Assembly (NCBI RefSeq): GCF_000321225.1
Contig: NW_004451672.1
Span: forward strand, 124,001 to 188,000
DNA: 64,000 bases
Reading direction: 5' to 3'
From: Odobenus rosmarus divergens
Taxonomy: Eukaryota > Chordata > Mammalia > Carnivora > Odobenidae
Made by a program: the position numbers and the translations under genes. How positions within the stretch are numbered: position 1 is the stretch's first letter; each line of letters starts with the position of its first letter. This document shows, in pieces, positions 11,441-23,820 of the stretch. Below the pieces are notes generated by a model. That model was not told where the DNA came from and searched no databases. It saw nothing but the letters and a program-made list of their open reading frames with translations.

Positions 11441-13005
11441 TAAGAGCCTGTTCATGGGGGAATTTGAAGTACGTTTTATTTGAACTAAGTACTACGTGAG
11501 TAATTTTTAGCGATATCTCTTCTTCGGGTTGTCATTGTTGAAAGTCTATAGACCAAGAAAATTAACTCTATATTCCTGGTTCAATAACTGGAATTCTAAG
11601 GACCTTGTTTATGCCTTTTTATGCATCCTTGTTTACCACACACACATTCTGAGCAGGAAGGAGGGCGACAGAGCCATGGATTTCATCACTTGGCAAGTAC
11701 ATCCCCAAGGAGACAAGGCAGATGGAAAGAGTGCAGGTGGCAGGGTAAGGCAGCCCCTTCACGCCGGTCCTGACCCATCTATTATGCGCCTCCCACCCCT
11801 CGGCACTAGTCCTGTCACTCTCTCCCAGAATGACTCACGGAACAAACCGGATATCTCTCCTTCTCCCTCTCCATCAAGCATGGGTTATTGGGGTCACATC
11901 AGTTAGGATTCTTTGGAGTGTCCTTTCCATATTTCTTCCTTCCTCACTTCTCTCCTGGAATAATAACCTACAGCATAAACTCTGTGCAGCTCCCTCCAGG
12001 TTGCCACCTGGATAACCCAGGATTGCCATGTGGTATTAAAAATATGACAGGTTTCACTTATCAAAAATGTGTCTGGACAATGTTGCTAGCCCAAAGTGAA
12101 GGAGCCGTGTAAACACTGACGCCAAAGTTCAGCTTCCACACCGACATGCCCTGGAGCGTCTGCGAGGCTGGCTGTTTTCAACTGGAGAGTAACTAATGAG
12201 ATAGTTTGGGGCTATAGGATCTCACTGTCAGGAGGACAAATGTCAGAGCTTTGTTGTTTTTCCTAGCTTAGTCATATGGAGTGAACTTGAACCGGCACTC
12301 CGACATTAGTTTAAGCGTGTTTATAGACTGACCAGGAGAAAAAAATGTACATAATAGATACGGTGCGGGTCACAAACATTTGTTCATGGACTTGCCACTT
12401 AGGAAGGGCTTTAAGATGAATTCACTCTCCTGCCTTAATCCTTACTAACTTTGATTGAAGCAGTCACAGTTTTGAGTGCTTTAATCTCTGTTAAGTTTAA
12501 GAAGCGTCCATCAAAAAACCACGGAGTGGTTATGTTTGGTTACAGCTATTTTACTCATTTCATAAATGAGAACATCAATTGGACATTGACGGTTTGTAAA
12601 GCAGCGTGTTGGACATTTGAGACAGAACAGGAACACTAAGGGCTCTTTAGCTGAATTTACATTCTAATTAGCAACGTTCTTACAGACATATAACACTATT
12701 ATAAGGCAAAAAACCCAAACTGGTAAATATCAAAATAGCAACAGAAAAAATGCTGGGAAACCCTCTTGTAGTCAGTGACACGCTCTATTCATATGATCAA
12801 GAAGTAAAATGGTGCACAACTCCGTGACTGAGTCCCCATCTTATGTGGGCTTGGGCTTGTTCAGAAATGAATGATGCCAAGGTCTGTGAACACATTAAAG
12901 TGCGTGAACACGCTCACTTCCTCTAAAGGAATAAGGGCATTCTGGTCTTTTCTAGCTCTCCCAGAGTTTCCATTTTCTTTGGAGATGTTAGATCAAATCT
13001 GCTAG
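11440..13005. other. No recognised feature (about 1.6 kb)
   Basis: Nothing identifiable. The 125-codon plus-strand frame at 11529-11906 shows no family resemblance and no flanking splice context that I can support. Confidence 0.4.
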
Positions 13006-13010
13006 ACACT

Positions 13011-13171
<161 letters not shown>

Positions 13172-13174
13172 CAT

Positions 13175-14165
13175 TTAGAAAAATGGCCAGCAAAGCCATG
13201 CTTTCTCTACGAGCAGCACACCTTCTGATGTGTGTTAAATGAGGCCGATGAATTGGTGGGTGCCCACTTTGCATGTGGCATAGATGACGGCTGAGTCAGC
13301 GGTGGCCCCCTGAGTTCGGGACCCTCATTTGCACAGTGGTCAGGGCCTCTGTGAGGAATAAGCTCGTGCATCCATGTGGAACGGCTCTCCGGGAGAACCT
13401 GGATCATTGCAATCAAGATGCCTGTGTGGTATGCCTGGTGCCACTTTTATATTTATGCACTGAAAATGAAATGAGAACATTAAGTACTTCCTGCCTTGTG
13501 CACGGAACATGTGATGGGTCATAATTGGGCAGTCACATGATTCATGGCTTGTAATGCCACTTAGCAGGGCCAGCCACCTGGAAATTGTGTCGCTGGAGTC
13601 TAAAGATCTGTGGGGCTCATCCCTTCTGGAGGTGACCCATATTGTGCTGAACTCTACAGCCTGTTTCTTGGGTAGTTCTTGTTTTTACGAGAGTCTCTAA
13701 TTTCCTGTGACACAAGAGGAGAAAAATGTGGCCACTTCAGGAAGGTACTGTGCTCTTAGGTGAAAAATCTTAGGTCTATGAGATGCTCTTCATTTAACAG
13801 CAAAGACCTCTGGGACACTGGTCCCTCAAACCCATGCAATTCCATGAAAGGCAGGTGCTTCAAGCTTTTCCTTCTCTCGCTGTCGCCATGGTCCTCATTC
13901 CCATCTACGTTCCTTCATGCTCTATCCATGTCCCACCTTCTGGACACGTGCTTTTGTCCAGCGAGTAGTCTCTGTTCTTTGACATGTAATTAATCTACCA
14001 TCCTGACTTTTCCAGTCCTGCACCTTCCCTGTTATTATGACGAATATCAAGGAAGTGCAAAAGGTGAGTATGCAAACATAGAGAAGGCTTCTCTCCCAAA
14101 TGTGATTGTAATTTTTAACATCTGAATACACAACTGTTGTGTATTGCCTCAAAGAAATGTCAATT
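13175..14165. other. No recognised feature (about 1 kb)
   Basis: Unique-looking sequence of moderate GC without an identifiable repeat or exon. Confidence 0.4.
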
Positions 14166-14167
14166 TG

Positions 14168-14325
14168 TGTAAGCATTACAATTTCCACTGTACAGAAGGG
14201 GAAACTAAAACACAAATATTTTAAGGTTTTTATCCAAGAATGATTTAATGATAAAGGGCAGACCCCAAATTTAAACTTACAGCTCCCAGTTCTAATGCTT
14301 TTCTGATTGTGCCATTCTAGTAACC
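14168..14325 (-). repeat. MIR SINE relic, antisense
   Basis: 'cactgtacagaaggggaaac', 'tttttatccaagaatgattt' and 'ctcccagttctaatgctttt' correspond to the antisense MIR order: 'ttacagatgaggaaactgag', 'cccaaggtcacacagc', 'gactccagagcccgtgctct'. Confidence 0.5.
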
Positions 14326-14510
14326 AACTTGCAGGATTCATTTCTCTGTGGGTGGACTTACTACATGATCACACGTAAAATAAACATTAAGTGCCAAAAA
14401 ATGCTAATCAGCCAATTAAGGAGCAAGTTATTCATAGATGTGTTATACTTTCCAAACTTTGGGGCAATTACAAGGTTTAGATATAGTAAGATTTACTTTA
14501 CATTTTTAAA

Positions 14511-14694
14511 TAAACGCCTGGGTGGCTCAGTTGGTTAAGCGACTGCCTTCAGCTCAGGTCATGATCCTGGAGTCCCGGGATCGAGTCCCGCATCGGACTC
14601 CCTGCTCAGCAGGGAGTCTGCTTCTCCCTCTGACCTTCCCCCCTCTCATGTACTCTCTCTCAAATAAATAAATATCTTTAAAAAAAAAAAAACC
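14511..14694 (+). mobile_element. SINEC, sense (first of a triplet)
   Basis: The head is 5'-truncated ('taaacgcctgggtggctcag'). The A-box and B-box analogues 'tggctcagttggtta' and 'gggatcgagtccc' are intact. The body, CT-rich segment and 'caaataaataaatatcttta' tail ending in about 12 A residues are present. I could not define a target-site duplication. Confidence 0.92.
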
Positions 14695-14880
14695 TTTGGA
14701 ATATAGCAGATGGTGTAAATTATTTAATAGTATAGAAGAAATGTTTTACAATGGAATCAAAACATATATTTTGATACTCTTAAGTTATTAGGAAGGAAAT
14801 CCCATATATTAGAATCTTTATTTTATTATGTAGGGGTTTTTTTTTTAGTTTCAAAATAAGCATTTTAAGTTAGAAGATTT

Positions 14881-15074
14881 TTTTTTAAAGATTTTATTTA
14901 TTTATTTGAGAGAGCGAGAATGAGAGAGAGAGCACATTGAGAGGGGGGAGGGTCAGAGGGAGAAGCAGACTCCCCGCTGAGCAGGGAGCCTGATGTGGGA
15001 CTCGATTCCGGGACTCCAGGATCATGACCTGAGCCGAAGGCAGTTGCTTAACCAACTGAGCCACCCAGCACCCC
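14881..15074 (-). mobile_element. SINEC, antisense (second of a triplet)
   Basis: 'aaagattttatttatttatt' begins the reverse-complement element, and 'ccaactgagccacccag' ends it. The target-site duplication 'taagttagaagattt' at 14866-14880 matches 'taagttagaaggttt' at 15075-15089 with one mismatch. Confidence 0.95.
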
Positions 15075-15173
15075 TAAGTTAGAAGGTTTTTAACTTTACA
15101 GAAAAAAATGCAAAAATAATACAGAGTGCTCTCATATACTACATACTTGATTTCTTCTATTAATAACATCTTA

Positions 15174-15367
15174 AGGGGCACCTGGGTGGCTCAGTCGGTT
15201 AAGTGTCTGCCTTCGGCTCAGGTCATAGTCCAAGGTTCCTGGGATCGAGCCCCACATTGGGCTCCCTGCTCAGCGGGGAGCCTGCTTCTCCCTCTACCCC
15301 TCACCCCATTTGTGCTCTCTCTCTCTCTCTGACAAATAAATAAATAAATAAATAAAATCTTTAAAAA
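15174..15367 (+). mobile_element. SINEC, sense (third of a triplet)
   Basis: Full-length element starting 'ggggcacctgggtggctcag' and ending '(aaat)n aaaatctttaaaa'. The target-site duplication 'aataacatctta' at 15162-15173 matches 'aataacatttta' at 15368-15379 with one mismatch. It faces the antisense copy at 14881-15074 across about 100 bp. Confidence 0.95.
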
Positions 15368-17145
15368 AATAACATTTTATATTGGTACAGTACATTTGTT
15401 GCAATCAATGGACCAATATCAATATACTATGGTTAACTAAATCCCATTATTTATTCAGACTTCCTTAGTTTTTACCTAGAATCCTTTTTCTGTTGTGAGG
15501 TCCCATCTAGGATACCACCTTACAACTATTTTTCATGTCTCCTTAAGTCCCTCTTGGCTAGGACAGTTTCTCAGTCTTTCTTTGCTTTTGATGATCGTGA
15601 CAATTTCCAGGAGGACTGGTATTTTGTAGAATGTTCCTCAGTTGTGATTTCTGGGATGTTTTCTTATGATTAGAATGGGGTTACAAGTTCCTGGGAGCAA
15701 GATCACAGAAATACTGAATTTTATCCCAGAAATTACTATTGTGCTGTATGTTAATTGAAATTTAAATTTAAAAAAAAGAAGTAAATGCCGTTCTCATCAA
15801 ATTGTATCAGAGAATGTATTATCATAATGATCCATCATGGCTGATGACAATGATCACCTGGCTGAGGTAGTTATGTCAGGTGTCTCCAGTGTAAAGTTAC
15901 TCTTTTCCCCTTTCCTATACTTAATTCATCTTGAGGGTAGAATTTCCACATAAATCATTAGAAATTATTCTGTACGGGATATCTGCCTATTTATCCCCAT
16001 GTATTTATTTAGTTAACAATTAACTTAGTATGGATTCATGGATATTTATTGTATACTATGAGTTGTAATCAAACAATATTAATTTTCTTGCTCAAATTGT
16101 TCCAGTTTTTGCCATAGACAACTCTTCTAGTCAGCTCCTGAGTCCCTTTGACATACCCTATTATTGTGATCTTTATTATTTTTTTTTTAGCCTTTTGTGG
16201 GTGCTGGGAGGGCTTGCTACTGGCCTGTTGCAGTTTTGGGCTCTCTCCATTGACAGAGCAAGGAAATACATATATGTATACAAAACCGTGTTTATGCACA
16301 CACCTACGATATTTCTATAGGTAACCCTCTGTGTCTATATTAAGCTATAAGTGAGTTTATAGTGATGTCTCCACCAAGAATCCATCACTGCCTGGATCAT
16401 TCTACTCACTTCCCTTACTCATTTTTCACCTCCCTCTCCAACAGTGAGAAACATAACTCCTACAACCCATCATCTAGGCACACAATTTTTCATTTCCAGT
16501 ATACAAGTACAGGGATATCAAAGTAGTTAACACCCTTCCTCACCTCCTAAAGGAAACCTCCTTAACAATTAGAGTACACCATTCATGTGCACTTTCTTTT
16601 GTTTTAGGTCTTCTGGTCTTCACTCCAAGTTGCTTGGGGCAGCAATCTTTCCCCAGCCCCTCTTAAGGTGGGGTGTTTTATACTAATTGTTAGTCAGATT
16701 TTTGTCACATTCCACATTCCATTCTGGGATTCCCCCAACCTCCTAAATATTTCATTTAATTAGTAGACACTAAGGTTCATTCTTTGTGCTGATGTGGTCT
16801 ATGGATTTTGAAACATGCATAACATCACGTATCCATTACAGTATCGTACAGAATAGCTTTTGTGCCTTAGAAAGTCCACTGTGCTTCATTGTTCAACTGT
16901 CCCTCCCCCTTTCCCCAAACTTCTGGCAAACTTTTTACCTGTTGAAATCTCTTTTGAAATCTTTTTTTAATATCCCTAGTTTTGTTTTTGCCAAATGTCA
17001 TAAGTGAAATCACAAGGTAGGTTGTCTTATCAGACTGGCTTCTTTCCTTAGTAATAGAAGAGCCCTTTGTGTCTGGTTATGGCCTGATACTTCATTTATT
17101 TTTATTGTTGAATAATACCCATTGTATGGATGTATTACAGTTTCT

Positions 17146-17342
17146 TTTTTTTAAGATTTTATTTATTTATTTGACAGAAAGAGAGAGATAGCGAGAGCAG
17201 GAACACAAGCAGGGGGAGTGGGAGAGGGAGAAGCAGGCTTCCCACTGAGCAGGGAGCCCCATGCGGGGCTTGATCCCAGGACCCCGGGAACATGACCTGA
17301 GCCGAAGGCAGACGGTTAAAGACTGAGCCACCCAGGCATCCC
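17146..17342 (-). mobile_element. SINEC, antisense, inserted in the L1M mosaic
   Basis: Reverse-complement element from 'aagattttatttatttattt' to 'gactgagccacccaggcatc'. The target-site duplication 'tgtattacagtttct' at 17131-17145 matches 'tgtattacaatttct' at 17343-17357 with one mismatch, so the L1M sequence resumes directly after it. Confidence 0.95.
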
Positions 17343-18390
17343 TGTATTACAATTTCTTTACTCATTCACCTATTTTAGAACATCTCGATTGCTTCCAGTT
17401 TGTGGGGCTAATGAATGAAGCTGCCGAAAATAAGTTTATGTGTGAACATAAGTCTTCATCCATTGGGTAAATACCTGGGAACTCAATTACCACATCATAC
17501 AATAAGACTATATTTAGCTTTGTAAGAAATTTGTGAAACTATCTTGCAAAGGGGCTGTGGCATTCCGCAGTCCCAGCTGCAATGCGTGGGATTTCCTGCT
17601 GTTGCGCAGTCTCCCAGCTTCTGGTGATGTCCGCGTGGGAATTGTAGCCACTCTGACAGGTGAGTTGCCATACCTCTTTGTGGTTTGCAGTTCTCTAAGG
17701 ACAAATGATGTTGAACATGTTTTCATATGCTTATTTGCCTTAGCATGTCTTCTCTACTGAGGTGTCTGATCAGATCTTTTGTCCATTTTTTCACTGAATT
17801 ATTTTCTTACCGGTGATTTAAAAATTTGTTGGTATATTTGTAAACAAGTACTTTAGCAGATATATATGTGTTTTGTGAATATTTTTCCCCATCTTGGCCT
17901 ATCTTTTTAGTTCCTTGACAGTGTCTTTCCTGAAGCAATCGTTTTCAATTTTAGTCAAGTCCATCTAATCAGTTTATACTGACATAGATTATGCTTTTGT
18001 TGTTGTATCTGAAAACACATAAGCAAACCCAGTGCCACGTAATTTTTCCCTTCTGTGTTTTTCTAGCACTTTTATGGCTGTTCCTTTTATATTGAGATCT
18101 CGGATCCATTTTGAGTTAATTTCTGTGAAACGTGTAAGATCTGTGTCTAAGGTCATTTTCTCCCCATATGGAAGCCCACTTGTTCCAGCACTATTTTTTA
18201 AAAAAATCTTACATTTTCATTGCTTTTCCTGTAGACACATTGTCTTCTTATTTAATTTTTTTTAATCCACTCCTATAATCTCTGTTTTTAATCAGTATAT
18301 TTAAACCATTTAAGGTGATAATTGACCCACCCTCTGAGACAGTGCCATCATTCACTTCACATATCCATATGCTATAATCAATCAATTATT

Positions 18391-18420
18391 TTTACTACTA
18401 CTACTTTTTACTACTACTCT
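18391..18420. repeat. Short (ACT)n tract
   Basis: Two blocks of 'actactact' separated by T residues. Low-complexity sequence inside the LINE mosaic. Confidence 0.7.
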
Positions 18421-19439
18421 TTTATATCAATAACAAATAGGAAAACATAATATTTTATTTTACTTTCATTAATCCTTTCTTTGATGTTCTTTCTTTTTTT
18501 ATGTAGCTCTGAGTTTCTGACCTGTATTATTTTTATTCTGCCTGTTTTTAACATTGCTTATGGGACAGATTAGTGACAGTGAATTCCCTTATATTTAGTT
18601 TGTCTTGGAGAGTGTTTATTTCTCCTTCACTTTTACAGGATGATTTTGCTGAATATGGGAAAACTAAGTTGACGGATTTTTCTTTCTTTTTTTTTTTTTT
18701 TAATATTTCACTGCACTGTCTTCTTGCTCCCATGGTTTCTGAGGTCAATTTGCCATACTTCTTATCCTTCTTCATTTACAGCTAAAGTTACCCCCAAACT
18801 GTCCGTAGTTTTGCTTTCCCCAGAATGTCATGTAGTTGGAATCATGCAGTGTGTACCCTTTCCAGTTTGGCTTCTTTCACTTTGTAGTATGCATTTACGT
18901 TTCCTCCCTGTCTCGATAGCTCATTTCTTTTCAGTGCTGAGTCATATTCCATTGTTTGGCCGGCCTAGTTCATGAATTCGCCTACTGAAGGGCACTCTCT
19001 CTTTTTCTATCTCTCTGCTTTTGTACTGTGGAAATTGTCCTCAGCTCTAAATTCTAGTTAATTAATTTTCTCCTCAACAGATAAGTCTGCTATTTAACTT
19101 GTCTATCTCAATGATTATATTTTTCTTGCTAGAAATTCTACTTGGTTGTTTGATAAATACTTTTTTATAATATCCAAGTTAGCTCATTATTTATTGTTTT
19201 AATTCATTTTATTAATTTAAATCAATTGTCTCTCTTATGTTATTTTCCTATTTCACATATTTATGGTTTTTTTAATTTCTTTTTTTGGTATGCTGACTTT
19301 TAATCCTGGTGGATCATTTCCTCATGTAGTTTCAAAATTTTCCTATGGGTTTATCTTGTTAATTTTTCCCACACTGGGTTATTCCTTTGCCCTTCAGATT
19401 GTAAAAGACTTATATTAAAAATAGTTTTTTTGAATGAAC

Positions 19440-19602
19440 CACTCTGAGGATGGGGGGATATTTATGATGAGGAGGCTACACATGTGTAGGAGTGGGGGCA
19501 AATGAGAAATCTCTGTACTTTCCACTCAATTTTACTATGAACCTAAAATTGCTCTTAAAAGAGATGAAGCTTAATTAAAAAAAAAAGAAAGAAAGCTTTG
19601 TG
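19440..19602 (+). repeat. L1M (L1MB-like) 3' terminus, sense
   Basis: 'gaggaggctacacatgtgta', 'gagaaatctctgtactttcc', 'actcaattttactatgaacc' and 'taaaattgctcttaaaa' precede a poly(A)-like run. This is the typical L1MB-type 3' end and parallels the tail at 46930-47045. It lies in the opposite orientation to the flanking antisense L1M pieces. Confidence 0.65.
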
Positions 19603-19604
19603 TA

Positions 19605-21150
19605 TGTTGGCACATCAGAGAGTTCACTAGCTCATAACCTAGTTTGCATATATGTTTTTTTACATTTGGGGATTTCCATAGAGATAGAATATGAAGACTT
19701 TATTTTTTAGCCACTTACAGCTATTATTAAATATTGACTTTCTTTTTCTTTCTGTTTAGTGGTTGGAGATGGAATTGAACTGGTCTCCTTTTCACTGGGA
19801 CACTGATTCCATAAAGATCATTTTACCAGACTCTCAGGTCCTTTCCCAGCTCTCATGAGGGATTGCCTTCTGTGTGCATTTGAACTGCCGTCACTGTGTT
19901 CTAGGCTCTGTCTTCAATATTATATCATTCGATACCCAGGGCTGTTGCTGTATCAACTTCATGACCTCTAGTAAGGAACACAGTAAAAATGGAACAAGAT
20001 CTTCTTTCTTCTTGGGTGACTTGCTGCAGGGGACCATATCATTCTGGGAGTATAGATTGTGTGGCAGCACATGGTAATAGAAAGAGCTAGAAATAAGAAT
20101 AGAAAACAGAGAGACCAAGAGGTGTGTCTCTAGCTGTTGAGAGTAATACATTTTGGTAAGACTTAAAATGCTTTAGAAGAATTGGCATGATCTAATGACC
20201 TTGATTCCTTTAGATATTTGAGGGAGAAATGGTCTTTAAATGTCGCACTGGATGTGAATTGTGTTATTCCTGGTCGTGTGTGTGAGGGGAATGTTCATGA
20301 CTCTCAGTGTTGCTGTAAGTTTTGTAGGAAGTTTAGGCTGAGGAGACAAGTGTTGGAAGGCTCTACATTCTGAGGGCAGCATCAGATTACAAGAGTCGGG
20401 TGGGCTCTACCTGAACAATTTCAGAGACAGAGACCCTGAGAGACCCTCACACTGCTAGAAGAAATGACGTCAGCATTCACTCTGACAGAGACTTATCTGA
20501 ATGCCATCTTTTAAAATATATTTAACCATAATATTTCAATTGTTGCTTAATGTCTCCAGGGCCACTGGAAACATTAGATGTACAAATAATTTACATAAGC
20601 AGTGACTTTACTCTTAAAAAATAACAGCACATCGATAATGAATGGACTCACATACACTCTGGGGAAAATATGTATGAAGAATATGAAGTGAAGCTTCTAA
20701 GCTTATGAAGAGATCTGGTAATCAGCCACAATTATTTCCATAAAGGGATTTTTTTTAAAAAGACATGCTTTCATTCTGGCAAAAATAAAATTAGACTGCA
20801 GGAAGAGTATACATAAAATGCTTTCTCAAGTCTCTTTCTAGACAAGCATGCTTCCAAGTTGATGGAATTGAACTTTAGGGTGTAGATTTGTCTTGCCCAT
20901 TAGGGTAGTTGGCAATTGAACTGAAAGCCCACAAGCAGAACAGAACTGTGATCTACGTGAAATGTCACAAGGGAGAATGGGCCAAGAGGCAGTGGCAGGA
21001 ACCCCAGGCAGTGGGACCCCTGAAGACAGAGTGAGGGACTTTTACATGTTTGACAAGGGGGTCTAAAATATTAACTACGCAATACATTTAGCATTTTCTT
21101 CAAAATAGTCATCTGTTCATTTGTTTTTTTCATTGGTTCACCCATGAATT
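19605..21150. other. No recognised feature (about 1.5 kb)
   Basis: No gene and no family that I can name. Confidence 0.4.
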
Positions 21151-21270
21151 TTTTCAATCTTCCCTTCAAAACTTATTTCCCAAGGCCCATCCTCCAGGCA
21201 CTGTGTGAGGCACTACTAAGCCGAGGACAAAACTGCACACAGCCTCTGTTCTGGGCGTTGGGGCCAGCAC
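21130..21270. repeat. Possible ancient L2/MIR-class relic
   Basis: 'gttcacccatgaattttttc' followed by 'catcctccaggcactgtgtg' is reminiscent of the widespread 'tattgagcacctactatgtgccaggcactgtgct' motif. Weak. Confidence 0.3.
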
Positions 21271-21389
21271 TTCTGCAGGGTAATGACTGAATGACCTAAC
21301 AGGTACAGAGATTTCACTTGGGGGACACAGAGGACCACCCGATCCCATGGTTCCTGTTATTGTCTTTAAGTCCCTCAACCCCTTCTTCT

Positions 21390-22300
21390 GACTGACTAAT
21401 TATCCAGGATCTTTTTGCCTCCAATGTTAGTTTTCATCTCTAGATGTTTCTTCTGGGTCACTGTATACTTTCCATGTCTCCACATGCTCATTCTTTTCCT
21501 AAATGCCTGCACATATGAAACACAGTTATAAAAACGATTTCAATGTCTTTAGTTACTAATTCTATGATTGGCGCCATTTCTGGGTTGGTTTCCAGTGATT
21601 GATTATTCTTTTCAGTATAGGTTATATACCCCTGCCTTTGCGCATGTCTGGTAAATTTTAATTGTTTGTGGGACATTCTGAATTTTACCTTGAGGGCTGT
21701 TTGATATATTTGTGTTCCTACAGATATTCTGCAATTTTGGTCTGGGATGCAGTTAAGTGATTTAGGAACTGTTTGACCCTATCGGGTTCTGCTTTTAAGT
21801 TTTGCTGGGTAAGACCAGAATAGAGCTAATTATCCTTACTACTTAGGCAACTCTATTCAATCCTCCTTGAACTAGAAGATTTTCTAGCTTGCTGGTAGAA
21901 TGTGATTGCAGCCTGTTGTTCCTCAAAATCCTTTCAAGCAGTTCTTTCCCCGTGTGACTGCTGCCTAGCTCACAGAGATCCATCCCCAGGTGAAGACTCG
22001 GAGGGGAGACTGCAAATTACGTGTCTCTCCAGCATTCTGCTGTGTGGACCCCATCAGCCTTGGTCTCCTGCCGACTCCTGAATCCCCTCACTGCACCTGC
22101 TCTGTAAACTCTTTCCAAGCGCTAGCCTGGGCAAGCATGCACTCACCTCTTTCCTTCCCATCTGTCAGGGTCTACTGCTCCTTCACTGCTTGATGGACAA
22201 TAACTTGAATCTTATTGCTTCATTTTATTTTGTCTATTTGTATGTTACTAATTTCAGGCAAAAGGGTAAATCCAGTCCCTGCTGCCGCATCTTAGCCGGT
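21390..22300 (-). repeat. Antisense L1M 5'-region fragment
   Basis: 'tctgggatgcagttaagtga', 'aggaactgtttgaccctat' and 'gcttttaagttttgctgggt' match the reverse complement of an L1M 5' UTR/ORF1-proximal region as I remember it. It shares orientation with 15380-19430 and could be the 5' part of the same old element. Confidence 0.5.
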
Positions 22301-23815
22301 AGATTCCCATTCATGCATTTTTGATGGTAGAACGTTGAAGATATAATTCTAACTTAAGGTGCTCATGTAGTATACGATAAGATGCAGAAAACAAGAGCTG
22401 AGCTAGGAAGTGTTATTTCCTTTAGAATAAAACCTAAATGTTAGATCTATTATGAATCAAAGGTTTGACAAGATTATATCTATCGAATACATAACCAAAA
22501 TTAATCTAGTTATATTTATATTGCAAATAAATTATGTTTATCTTCTCTGGACTTTATATATGAGAGTGCTAATTTTTATTAATACCTTTGCACCCTATAC
22601 AATACTGGGCTTACATATAAAAATACATACAGTGTATACATGCATTTTTATTTACATCTCATTCAAAAGATGCACATTTGGGTATTGTTCCAAAATAAAG
22701 GAGGAGGAAAGTATAGTTTAGAAAAAGAAAATGGTTTATTAAAAAGATTACCTAGGAAATAGATAATCTGAGATACAAACTTATCAGTCTAATCCCTAAA
22801 TATACTCTTTTTTTACTAAAATATTATGCCTTAAATATACTTACCTTTTTCTTTTACAAAATTGTTTTAAAATAAAAATAAATTTGAGTAATGAAAATGT
22901 TACCTTCCCCATTGACGTTTCGCATTAAATCTAAGAGGTGAAGCTTGGGTTATTTTATTTTATTGTATTTCTCAAATAAAAGCATTAACAACCTAATGAT
23001 ATAATTAAAAATCATACCTATAAGGCCTCATTGATGAACCACAAAGGGAACATTTAAATTAATAACCCATGGTTAGTATTTGAAAGAGAAACTATTTAAG
23101 ATTCAAGTTTGATGATAAAGCAAGCCCGTTTCAATAGAAGTTCTAAGAGAAAATTATGAGTCCAAACTCCTAAGGAGATTATACTGCTCTAGATTGGAAC
23201 ATAAATGCTCAAGAAGACAGATGATGAATATCCTTTTAAGTCTGTGAATCTTTAAATGTAAGCTGGAAAAATAAGGCTGCATTGAATTTTTATGATATTC
23301 TATGGTTACTGGATAAAAGAAAGCACAAAAATCAATACTTTCACACTGTATCCAGTTCTTACTGTAATTTCTAGTTAGAACTTGATAATTAAATAAATAT
23401 AAGTGCTTTTGATGTCTAAGCTATTTGGAAAATTTATTTTAAAAACCTTATGTAGATATTGATTTAGATGAATAGCATCACATACACAATCCTTTATAGT
23501 ACGTTTTTCCATTTGCAAAATTAATAGGGACTAAGATGAATACTAATTTGGAGATATTTGGTAAAATACAGTTCTTTCCTCCATTGAGATATGATTAATA
23601 ATTATAATATGTAATATCTAAATGCTGTCTAATGAGCCTGAAAACACTAAGTTAAACAAACATATTAACCTTATAGCATGAGTTGGTTACTGGTCTATGG
23701 AGCGAAACATTTCCCCATGATATATTTGATATTAAGGGGATTCTAGGCCTTGGCTAGGACAAAAACTTTCTCTCTTCTTTTTTTATTTCCTTCAACAGTG
23801 GCTACCAGTGCACAT
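22300..23815. other. No recognised feature (about 1.5 kb, AT-rich)
   Basis: Strongly AT-rich with scattered short tracts. I see no gene or named repeat. Confidence 0.4.
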
Positions 23816-23820
23816 TTAAC

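Larger units (their letters stand above)
15380..19430 (-). repeat. Antisense L1M mosaic: 3' UTR, ORF2 end and 5'-type sequence
   Basis: 15380-16700 matches my memory of an old L1M 3' UTR in reverse: 'ggaccaatatcaatatacta', 'cttccttagtttttacctag', 'tggctaggacagtttctcag', 'gatcacctggctgaggtag'. 17360-18250 is antisense ORF2 3' sequence: 'aatgatgttgaacatgtttt', 'ccattttgagttaatttctg', 'cttgttccagcactatttt'. 18260-19430 resembles antisense L1M 5'/ORF1-region sequence, for example 'gagagtgtttatttctcctt'. Most of ORF2 is missing between these blocks. A SINEC interrupts it at 17146-17342. No reading frame survives. Boundaries and subfamily are approximate. Confidence 0.6.
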
